Positions 55,343 through 64,000 of a stretch of DNA of 64,000 bases are shown here, one piece after another. This DNA comes from Tulasnella sp. 424 (lineage: Eukaryota > Basidiomycota > Agaricomycetes > Cantharellales > Tulasnellaceae): contig WSUB01000171.1 in assembly GCA_019633425.1 (NCBI GenBank), positions 20,676 through 84,675 on the forward strand, in the 5' to 3' direction. Every line of letters begins with the position of its first letter. Position 1 is the stretch's first letter. A model generated the notes under the pieces. That model saw nothing but the letters and a program-made list of their open reading frames with translations. It made no database searches and was not told the origin of the DNA. The translations under genes were made by a program, and so were the position numbers.

Positions 55343-56345
55343 ATGGAAAAATCCGGACGAATCACCGATGTTAGTTCCTTAGAGCAGGAGAAAGCTAGCT
55401 ACCTTTCTGCCAGTGATCCCAAGTTCACACATCCGGCAAAGCCCACATATCAAGTCGGGCCTCTACAACCGGACCTCAATGCTGCAAAGAAAGCAACACT
55501 CGACCGGTTCGAAGCATTTCTTAAATCATATCGACTTGAACCACGCTCTTTCAGAGACAAGATGCGCGACTGTGGAGCAGTAATAGGCGGATTCGGAGCG
55601 CTTCTCATTGTGATGTCCGAAACTTGCAAGACCTTACCTTGCCTGGATGTTTTTACGACGGACGTTGGGAGTGGTGAGTAATTGCTCAGATATAACGGGT
55701 GAAGAGGCTGTCTAAACGCTCTTGCTAGAACCGATAATTGTAGAGCTCGTACGGGCTCTGTTCATATTGGTAGAAGACATTCGCGATCATCCCATCCTCA
55801 GCAATGCGGGAATCGAGAGACTCCTCCAGTTCCAACACCTAGACCGAGCTCGACACTTGCATGTCAATATCATCATAGGAAAGCCGAGCAACACTTCAAT
55901 TGTGCCACTTTTGAGAACTTGCACTACAGCGACCATGGGGTACGTCTCAGCCGACTCCATTCACCACCTGTATCCGGGGCTTCTAGAGAAGAAGATTGCC
56001 GCCGCAAGCACACATCAAGCGAGACGCTGCTGCCTTCCTGTCAAAGAGACCGTTCCACATTGGCAGCTGGCTTCCGAATGGCAGGACCACGTAGTTCGGC
56101 TCAGGGAAATGGGGTTCGTGATTCAAGACAGCCCGGAGTGTCCCGGGAAGGCAGACCTCGACTGCATCGCCGATCCTCGTGGTTTTTGCGATCCCCGAAG
56201 TCTGCGATTCGACTTCGACGACTCAGGAGTACGGAGATCACGGTGGTATGAAGTCGGAGCTGGGTTTGTAGGCCATGATATACGGATGGTCCCGGAGCGA
56301 GGGTGTAGCAATCCGGCATGCAGATATTACAAGCAATTCATGTGA
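55343..56345 (+). CDS. Family A gene 3: divergent member (315 aa)
   Basis: Two exons: 55343-55673 and 55729-56345, joined by a gtgagt...gctag intron. It lacks the membrane segment and F-box of genes 1-2 and starts MEKSGRITDVSS. The core keeps the order of the family: RFEAFLKSYRLEPRSFRDKM, VIGGFGALLIVM in place of IVSGSFVLAL, CLDVFTTDVG in place of DLDVYVG, ATMGYVSADSIHHLYPG in place of MNWLTANEIVMTYP, and tail cysteines (SPECPG ... GCSNPACR). Loss of the first catalytic-type Asp suggests an inactive fold. The close relative is gene 4 at 60933. Function unknown. Confidence 0.65.
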
Positions 56346-57071
56346 GCACACCACATTACCGGAGCAGAGTACTGGTGCTGATAGGTTTCAAGTGACACAG
56401 CTTAACGAATTAAAAGGGCCCTCTGTCGAAATCGCCCCCGTTCGAATTCTCCTGCTCGCCCTATCTCTTGGTAGCACCCCTGTATTTAGCTGCTGCACGG
56501 GAGGAGATCTTCGATACTCTCAATATGCCCTTGATCTCATGGCTTTGCTGAACCTCAGCAGGTGTTTTAGCACTCCTTGCTCTTTGCATGTCACGTATTC
56601 GCGCTCGTTCCGCCTTCCGTTGCCTGACGCTCTCTCCAGGTTTCTGTCTCCGGTTTTCGCTCTGTCTTTCCCTTTTCTAACTCACGTCCATTTTCCAAGG
56701 GTCCCCCTCTACTTTTGCCCCCAATCCCGCCGTTGACCCGTTCATCCACACTCCTGGGTCATCCGGCGGATCTGGAGCGGCCACTTGTACTGGTTCTTTC
56801 CCTGGTAGGCCTACGTTATCCTTACGCTCAGCCCTCTAGCTTACTTGTACGGATCCATCGTGACATCTCGTATCCTTTACGCCACAAAGGGTAATCTCCA
56901 GACATAAAACTACTCGGCAGCTCGAAAGTGTAGATACTCCCGCGGTTAATTTTGCATCAATCACGTCTCATTCAACCATCCCAATGCCACAGCGCGGCAT
57001 CTAAGAATGAGAGTCATATTGATGCGCGACAAGGAGACTCGTCCTCCTCAGCTACCATATCTTCTTCCGCA
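56346..57071. other. Intergenic with C/T-rich stretch
   Basis: A pyrimidine-rich block at about 56560-56740 resembles those upstream of 42026 and 44066. No gene. The region precedes the cystathionine gamma-synthase remnant and may be its old promoter. Confidence 0.4.
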
Positions 57072-58665
57072 ATGTCCACCACACAGACCAGTATAATCGC
57101 GAAAGAGTTGGGCCTGCCAATTTCCTCCCTACCTCACGCCGTCTCAGTCTCACTTCCGACATGGCAAGACAACCTAAGGATAAGGCTACAGTGGTCGTAG
57201 CTCCGACCACGGGCTATTTCAGATTCGTCACTTATCGAAGTGTCCAGCTGGTAGGTTGCGAGTTTTGGCGTTGTATTTCAATTTTGACTGAGCCCTCTGC
57301 AGCCCGCCCGCGTTGGCAAGGAAAGGTTCGGAAGATATGGGGAACGCTGCATCCTCCTATCGAGTCCCAAGCTTGCGGACACCTGTCGTTCATTCATTCG
57401 CCGTCCCCCATCACAGTTCGCGTTGCATCACGCCCTGTGTTCCTCGACATCCCCCAGCACTGTCCCACAGAAACTCTGAACCATGACCAGGACTCCGAAA
57501 ATCATGCACCCTCCCCACAGCAACCTCCGGAGCTCCACATGGTTTTCTTTCCTGGGGACTCTTTTCCGCCGGCCAGATATGCTGGCAGGACACTATTTCG
57601 ACTCGACGAGCTGACATTGGAAATGTCGCCACAGGTCGTCCCCGGCATATCCGCAGGTATCTCGACGAGCGCCACGACTTCAACGTCTTGAACGTCCAAC
57701 GCCAACTCGCCAGGAGGCAGCGTCAAATTACTCCAGGGCGGTCTTGGCCAAAACCAGATCATGGGGCTACTTCGATGCGACAATGAACCGCTCCCCTTCA
57801 CCGAAGCGAGATCAGTCTTGCAACGAGGGATTACTCGAGTCCTGGGAGACGACTTTTCGGCCCCGTCCGAAGCATCTCCCTCGCCGGATGTCAAAAACGA
57901 CGAGTCTGCACGTCGACTCCTTTCAGATGACGTCTTCCTGTACCCAGAGGTTCGTCGCGTAGCTCAAGAAGCCGCCGCTTCCGGCAATCCAATCGTCGCT
58001 CTCTTCGGTGAAGTACCGACCAATCCGCTACTTCGGACATCCAACATGGTCGAGCTTCGGAAGGTGGCCGACGAGTCTTGTTAATCGTCGTCGACGAATC
58101 CATCGGCAATTTCGTGAACGCCGATATTCTGGAGTACACGGATACAGTTGTCGCGAACTTGATAGAGGTGTTCTCTGGAAGGACTGGTGTAATGGGTGGG
58201 ATGTGAGTTCCGTACCAACTCCTTGGCAGCAAGGTTACCTGACTTAGCACTCTTTGACAGTCTTGCCCTTAATCATCAACGACGCTACCACTCCATCGTT
58301 CGTGATCGCCTCGAAGCCAGCTACGAAGATCTCTACCGGGACGAAGACGTCGTTTGCATGGAGCTCAACTCGAGGGACTCGACATCACGAATCGCGATGC
58401 CGAGGCAGTCGCCGACTGGCTTGGGCCTCAATCAGAGGCCTACACCGAAGAAAGCCAAAGCTCAAGTGGAAAGAAGAGGCTCATCACAAATGTAGTTTGG
58501 CCCAAATGGCTAACGAGGAAGAATTACGATGCTACCGCAGTCGTCCATCCAACACCAACGTAAAGCCACTCTATCCTTCGGTCCACAATCTTATCCTGCG
58601 ATGAACCTGCTGCTCGAGCGTTTTACGATAATCTTGGCTGCGAAAACGTACCCTCATGGGTGAGC
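57072..58665 (+). pseudogene. Cystathionine gamma-synthase pseudogene
   Basis: Family blocks occur in order but in changing frames: IIAKELGLPI with PHAVSVSLPTWQDN at the start, TGYFRFVTYRSVQL, after a likely intron RFGRYGERCILL with SPKLADTCRSFI, then PELHMVFFPGDSFPPAR, DVFLYP, IVALFGEVPTNPLLR, LIVVDESIGNFVNADIL, and YEDLYRDEDVVCMELNSRD. The segment between DVFLYP and the next block (the GMSAIW region) is deleted. In the PLP site the family has a Lys in SLTKxFSG; here the text is NLIEVFSG, so the catalytic Lys is Glu. With at least three frame breaks it is dead. The parent enzyme (Str2 type) makes cystathionine from O-acylhomoserine and Cys in transsulphuration. Confidence 0.8.
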
Positions 58666-59198
58666 TTTTGCGCGTTTTAGCTCGTTCTTGCGTCACTGAC
58701 GTCACTCTAGGGTAGAGGTGACGGGTGTCCCATGCCGGTAATTCGGATGTCCGGGCGTGCCGTTTCCCTGCGACCACGCCCACAACCGACACTCCGACGC
58801 CACTCCCAGACTGGAGAGAGAACCACCAGGAGCCCCTCTAGGCAGTCTGCCGTGGGCCTCGTGGTGGTCCATTCTCGTCGACGAGTGTAGTTTGAGGACG
58901 GCCGATCACTTCGACACGGAACGAACCGGCGCCGGCCGCCTCGCCGGCAAACAAGCTTTGCACGCTATTCCGACAACTCGAACAACGCGCCACCCATCAT
59001 GTAAAGTCTCAAAAGATGCAAAAATCACTCGGTCGATCCAGTCAAAAACTCCTGCCTGCACGACTACCGCTTTTTTCGAGCACCCAGCACACTCCCTCTC
59101 AGCTCAATTTCACCAGCCGCCTAAGTACAGATCCATGCGCCAGACTACTCGTGCAAAAACGAAAACAGAGTTTGTGCCTGCATCGCTCTGCGGTTTCT
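58666..59198. other. Upstream region of family B gene 2
   Basis: An open plus frame from 59016 continues into the next gene, so its first exon could begin as early as about 59016. Otherwise nothing is recognised. Confidence 0.35.
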
Positions 59199-60764
59199 AT
59201 GCTAACGCTGCTTCGACACAGGAAGATCCTCGATCGCGACCCCAACAGCGGCCAAGAAGATCATCCAGTCGCCGGTCATGAGCATAACGTCGACGGAAAT
59301 GAGGCAGCTCCGACCAAAGGGAAAAATTCCAAGGGTTCAGGGTGAGCCGTTTCGTACCTGTCTCTGTGCGCCAGCATCGGACAGCACTTACGATTGGACG
59401 TGTCGACCCAAGTAGCAAGAAACGAACCGTTTCGGCGGCGACCTCGGATGACACCCCTCAAGGTTTGCTCGGCGACGACATCCCTACGAAGAAGAAGAAA
59501 TTAGTCCCGGCCTCGGGCGAAGTTGGGAATGCCATACAGCCTCGGTAAGCCTGCTAAGCAAGTCGGCGCGGTAAAAGTCTAACGAAACGCTTATAGGCGC
59601 ACCCGAAGCCAAACCGCCTCGTGAGTGGCTTTATAGCGTTCGTTTTAATGGATTTGCTAACCCTCCGTGCATTCCCCAGGACTGGGGCTGGAGATCGCAG
59701 CGACGGCATGGAAGCAAGGGACCACCCTGACACAGTCACTAAACCCCTTACCTCCAAGACTAGTGGTAGTGCCAGCAAGCTGAAGAGGATCGAGTCGGAT
59801 AGCGAGGATTGGGACGAGAAAGATATCGAAGTCCACGTACGTTTTACACGCGGCGATGTCGGTGCGTCAAGCTGACGGACCGCTTCGCGATCGCAGTATT
59901 CCGATGATGAAACGTTGAACAAGTAAGGCTGATGCGAACGGATGAAGAGCACGCTTAACCACCTCTACTTTAAGGCGAATCAAAGCTCTAATCGAATGGG
60001 AAGATAAGAACAATAACCTTTACGCTCCCGCGAAGATTCCGAAAGCCGGTGTTTGGGCCCAAATCGGGAGCAACCAGGAATGGACCTGGTGTACGTCGGC
60101 ATCGTCCAAAGTCCCGGTCCTTTTCTGCTGCGTCGGGCGAGTTACCTATCATTCGTTCTATGCGGGGGGAGAACCCCAGCGAGAGGTCACCGTCTCGCTT
60201 CGAATGGTCGAGCCCAAGGATACTCAACACCTCCAGAAGTTCCTCAAGCGGCACACTTCGGATTGTGAGTCCCCCATTCGCTGCAGCGATAATGGGCAGT
60301 GGGGCATACTGACCTTGCTTCTCCTAGCAACCCCGGAATGGGACAACGTAAAGTTTACGAGATTCCAAGCGAAAAAAGCGGATACTGAGGTACGTGAATG
60401 TCGCCGACCTAAACCACATCACTGACAAAGTTGAAATCGGCAGGCTAAACCATTCAAGAGGTACTACGATGCAAGGGATGCGGGATCGTACGGAAACGAA
60501 GATGCCGGGGGCCTGTCCGTTCGGGAGGACCTTCGAAACGGCGACTTGGTAATTGTCGAAGCCACCGCGATTCGCTTTGCCGCCTTCAACAGCCCGAAGA
60601 AGAAATGGGGATCGTCCCCTGAGAAAAGCGACAAAAGATGGGTGGCACGATTCCGTCTCATGGTCCTGTGGAAGCTCAAGGACTCGGAAGCGCCAACCAG
60701 CGATGACGAAGATTACGCCAAGCCTGGACCCTCCCGCGGAAAGGGTAAGGCGAAGATGATCTAA
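59199..60764 (+). CDS. Family B gene 2: nuclear-looking protein with GD-type beta module (384 aa)
   Basis: Eight exons: 59199-59341, 59413-59544, 59597-59620, 59680-59836, 59897-59922, 59975-60264, 60328-60389, 60444-60764; all junctions are GT-AG and in frame, with 24-nt and 26-nt micro-exons. The N-terminal third is Ser/Lys/Asp-rich with possible nuclear signals (PTKKKKLVPAS, RRTRSQTAS). The body is beta-rich (REVTVSLRMVEP). The C-terminal module REDLRNGDLVIVEATAIRF plus ARFRLMVLWKLKDSE aligns with family B gene 1. The tail is acidic then basic (SDDEDYAKPGPSRGKGKAK). Function unknown; chromatin or nucleic-acid binding is speculative. The start codon is the least certain part. Confidence 0.68.
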
Positions 60765-60932
60765 GATACCTTTGCTCCATCTGTACTTCTCGATGCTATT
60801 ATACTTTACAATTATAATTCACTGTCGTTGTTCGAGATAAGATCCACGTGATTTGCCTACTGAAAGCACCCCAAAGCGCTTGGACCAACATTGAGACGTG
60901 AACTGCTCTCACACCTAGACTCACGGACACTC

Positions 60933-62002
60933 ATGGCCTCAGCCGCGCTCTTAAACAATTCGATTCGATATGACTATATCAACGCGATAATGGGACAGCT
61001 TCCAATTCAAGATCTAGTGTCCTTGATGGCGACAAGCGCTGCTTTCCAGGCAGCCGGGCAAAGCGTAATGAAAGCGAACATTCATCACCTGCTTGACACG
61101 TATGGGCTGGACCCTGACCGCTTTCGAATACTGATGAGAGAGTCGGGGATGGTCCTTGGAGGGTACACGATCCTCCAGCTATTGCTCCGTCATGAGACGG
61201 GCTCTTTGAGTCTCGAGGTCTTCACGGTTGAAAATGCGCCCCATGACGGTGAGTATGAAGCAGGACACGGACGGCTCAAAACAGTGTTTTATACATTGCT
61301 AAGCATTTTTGAGCAGGTTTACGGCGGTTGCATGACGAACTTATGCGCGGAGGCTATGAACTCGCAGGGGTCGAGGACGAGAGTTTGGGATCCGCAAAAC
61401 AGAAGGCCCGCCGTCTCCGAAGCGGGATAGCCGCCCTGAAACATTACACAAGGACGGGTGCAAAAGGGCTCCAGAGTAAAGGACGGCGGATAAACGTGGT
61501 GATCGCGGATAACCAAGTGTCGATCCTTACACCGATCCTTCGCTCACCCACCACCGCGACCATGGGGTACCTCGCTGCCGACTCGATCCACCACCTGTAC
61601 CCAAGCTGGACGTTCAAACGTATGGCTTGGAGGACCACCTCCAGGCTAACCGACTTCATGGTGCCAGAAGACACTAGTCCGACAAACGAAACGGCCGAGG
61701 CGATCACTTGGACATATGGGACTCGACACATCAGGCGGTTGACCCTAGAAGAAGGTATTGTGGTCTGGCAACGGAGCGGGAATGAGCCGCCCTCAGGTCC
61801 TTGTGGTGTTACTTGCCCCGCGGTCGTCCATTCGTTCGTCGATGGACAGGCTTTGAGGTTGGTTTTTGATTCCGTAGGGAAGGCTTCGTCTTGCTGGTAC
61901 ACCAACAGCTCGGAAGGGTACGCGGGGCATGGAACGCGAATACGATTATCCGGAGGAGGATGCAGGAATGCCCAATGCCCGAATTACGGTCAACGAGTGT
62001 AA
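60933..62002 (+). CDS. Family A gene 4: divergent member (333 aa)
   Basis: Two exons: 60933-61248 and 61317-62002. F-box-like start (IMGQLPIQDLVSLMATSAAF), then HHLLDTYGLDPDRFRILM, MVLGGYTILQLLL, SLEVFTVENAP (first catalytic-type Asp lost, the second replaced by Glu in a weak match), ATMGYLAADSIHHLYPSW, and the Cys tail CGVTCPAV with GGCRNAQCPNYG. It pairs best with gene 3 and shares the intron position just after the D-x-D-like block. It begins 169 bp after family B gene 2 and on the same strand. Probably a non-catalytic relative of genes 1 and 2; role unknown. Confidence 0.66.
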
Positions 62003-62859
62003 GTCAGAATTGCACTGAGCTGTCGGACGAGGACTCATTCCTTGCACAATAGTATGGCGTTCTAGGAAGACAACACTTAGACCTCAGGGGGAAAGCCAGG
62101 ATCGTCACGGCAGCTCGGCAGGTCACATAGGGGCTGCGAGGGCGGCGGGGAACATGAGTTTTCACTTTTACGAATGAGCGAATGGTTATTGGATGCGAGT
62201 AACGATCGGAAGTGAACAAAACAAATGTTGGTCGAGCGCAGTTGTAAGCAGAAGGATTAGGGGACCGGCAACGTGATCGAACCATTGACAAGGTTGAGGC
62301 ATGCGGTGCCGAAGGTCTAAGCGTTCGGCGACTCACCTGTGGACGCGCAGACCTGGTTCTTCCGCGCCTCATTGAGAACGTCTTCTCCAGTAGAAATTCG
62401 AGCGAAATCTCCTAACGAAGATTCGAAATCTTCCTTGCGAAATCAGAGTCATGCGCTGATGGCATGCAAACGGCGTTTGATTGGAGGCAAGTCGTTTTTA
62501 CGACTCGGCCGAAGGGAAGCTTGACGGTTCGACATCGTCGAAGGTCCTGTAGTAATTCCTCCGTTAGAATGCAACCTATGGGGTGGGGACGAGTTGCTGC
62601 ACAGGTTGGGGATCGGCTTTCCGTGGTGAATCAGTGTTTTGTTCGCCAGGAATGGGCCCGGGGTGTGAAGGTCGAGAGCGTCGACGCCAAGACACGAAAT
62701 TGAATCGGGCAGGAACGTTCTGCACGAGTGCCAAGCTAAACGGATAATCGAGCTTCAGTCTGGGTTCCAGAGTGTACAAGTGAGACCCCACTGCTCGAAA
62801 CGCAGTTCCCTCTGCGTGCTCGCCGCTCCTTCGCCGACTCGAACGGCGTTTGACCCCAA
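62003..62859. other. Intergenic, possibly decayed coding sequence
   Basis: Short plus-strand frames (62339-62524, 62464-62703) have no recognised domain. No RNA gene or repeat seen. Confidence 0.3.
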
Positions 62860-63250
62860 ATGAAACACTTGACCGAGCCGGGTTGGAAAATTTACATTGT
62901 CGATACCGAGGTGAAATGGCCCGATGAAGTTTCATGGTCCAGAGTGAAGAGGCAAATGAAGGTGGCACCGAATGGGTGTCAAGTTCCTCTGTCCACTCTA
63001 GAGGCACCACGGGACTTGAAACTCATCGTCGCCCAAATTGAAAGTGAGAACCCGCACGCCCTTAGCTCGACTACTTGTGGGTCCAGCGGGTGAACTTCTG
63101 CCAAGGCGGGGGTCGAAGATCCCAACGGACCGGACGAGGATCCCTGGAGGTCGATGGTTGAGAGAATTAAGAAGGGGGCGTTGGTAAAACTAACTGGTAT
63201 GAAGTTCAAGGTCAGGCATCCGGATGCAGACGCCATTGATGCTCCATTGG
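62860..63250 (+). pseudogene. Possible decayed family B fragment
   Basis: Plus-strand translations read GWKIYIVDTEVKWPDEVSW, then, after a stop and a frame change, DPWRSMVERIKKGALVKLTG and MKFKVRHPDADAID. The RIKKGALVKLTGMKFKV piece has the pattern of the family B module (RNGDLVIVEATAIRF). A 62-nt gtgaga...ccaag intron lies between but does not restore frame. It follows family A gene 4 as B genes accompany A genes elsewhere. Weak evidence. Confidence 0.3.
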
Positions 63251-63769
63251 AGGTTTGCGTCATGCCGAGCTCGAGTCGTTCTCCTGATATTCGGTGTTGC
63301 AATGCAGTGGGTGTAGGGAGGAGGACCTGGTGAGGTCGGGACTTGGGATTAGTTGAAATTGCAATCGGCGCTAACCCCTGATTGCTCCGATATTTTCCAC
63401 CCCTCCTACGCTTGTACCATTCCCTCTTATACATTCCATTACTAAGAAGCACGAGCATGGCAGTACAGAAAGCCCGGCCCGGCACGATCAATGCTCGTGA
63501 GCCAGAAAGTGTTTGCTGCTGAGTCCCGAGAGACTCCTGTGCTGTGGCCAGGACTGCCCGGAGGGCAATGCTTTGAGTAAATCTTGTTTGGTCTTTGTCC
63601 CTCACGTGCACTTCAGCCAAGTCGACACACGGGGCGTGCCTGACCGAACCATCGCAAATCGAGCGGCACGCTATCCGCTGTAGCGGAGGTATTATAAATT
63701 CAACGAGCGGGCACCAGCGGGGCAAAACGAAACCAAGACTTGGAAAACGAGCAAAAGTTAAAAGGTATA
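63251..63769. other. Intergenic before the tRNA
   Basis: The long minus frame at 62979-63725 has no domain and irregular composition; it is not called as a gene. Confidence 0.4.
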
Positions 63770-63874
63770 TTCCCCCGCCGGGAGTCGAACCCGGGCCTAC
63801 TCGGCGCTAGTCACTGACTTGTGATCAAGTGGCTTGCTGAAAGCGAGTTATCCTAGCCGTTGGACTACGAAGGA
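63770..63874 (-). tRNA. tRNA-Glu (anticodon UUC) with 33-nt intron
   Basis: The minus strand folds as a full cloverleaf: acceptor 5' tccttcg with 3' cggggga (two T-G wobbles), D arm gtcc/ggat, anticodon stem actcg/cgagt, loop c-t-TTC-a-c with the intron (63805-63837) one base after the anticodon between positions 37 and 38, and T arm ccggg-ttcgact-cccgg with discriminator a. It reads GAA codons as glutamate. Intron position is canonical for eukaryotic nuclear tRNAs, cut by the tRNA splicing endonuclease. Confidence 0.9.
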
Positions 63875-64000
63875 CTACGGAGGAAGTTCGGACGTTGAGC
63901 CCTAGGATGAGGTTATTCTTCTCTTACAGCTGTTTTCATAACGATAGGCATTCCCACGTTCTACGGGACTTCGCCCACCTCGCAGTCTCCCCTCATAATT

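Noticed and set aside
62979..63725. 248-residue minus frame near the tRNA
   Set aside because: No domain, and the opposite strand shows weak similarity to family B; treated as chance.
1..64000. CRISPR arrays, rRNA genes or prokaryotic operons
   Set aside because: None seen; gene structure is that of a fungal nuclear genome.

Overview
The window reads as nuclear DNA of a filamentous basidiomycete, most likely an Agaricomycete. The reasons are: many spliceosomal introns of about 50-80 nt with GT-AG borders, micro-exons of 8-24 nt, secreted enzymes with fungal CBM1 cellulose-binding modules on Ser/Thr-rich linkers, kinase-TPR fusion genes, a complete Helitron, a GPI-anchored protein resembling basidiomycete 'macrofage-activating glycoproteins', and an intron-bearing tRNA-Glu. 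Exon coordinates below were built by hand from splice signals, reading phase and paralogue comparison; none was tested against transcripts.

Left part (1-17 kb): a segmental tandem duplication. The unit is [decayed external NADH dehydrogenase, minus strand] - [kinase-TPR gene, plus strand] - [decayed M43 metalloprotease, plus strand]. Copy 1 runs from before base 1 to about 9 kb and copy 2 from about 9.6 to 16.7 kb. Both kinase genes are intact with the same seven exons (996 and 1,035 aa) and differ by exactly one 40-residue TPR unit. The flanking metabolic genes are broken. Copy 1 also carries two segments absent from copy 2 (660-1051 and about 5920-8340).

Middle part (17.8-41 kb): single-copy genes and a paralogue array. 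They are a GPI-anchored secreted glycoprotein, a head-to-head pair of mitochondrial genes (protoporphyrinogen oxidase HEM14 and ATP synthase assembly factor ATP10, about 155 bp between starts), then five tandem minus-strand GDSL esterase genes (four with N-terminal CBM1), a sixth remnant that now encodes little more than a secreted CBM1, and a MYND-finger protein. The GDSL genes have 11-14 exons with conserved 12-nt and 16-nt micro-exons.

Right part (42-64 kb): an accessory-looking block. A 2,074-aa Helitron Rep-helicase (44.1-50.4 kb) is surrounded by members of two families of unknown function. Family A (42.0, 53.7, 55.3, 60.9 kb) joins an F-box-like segment to a nucleotidyltransferase-like core and a Cys-rich tail. 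Family B (50.6, 59.2 kb, possibly 52.3 and 63 kb) has a C-terminal 'GD-hydrophobic' beta-rich module followed by a charged tail. A badly decayed cystathionine gamma-synthase lies between them at 57-58.7 kb. The window ends with tRNA-Glu(UUC) on the minus strand. The A/B block around the Helitron is the best candidate here for something not yet described.
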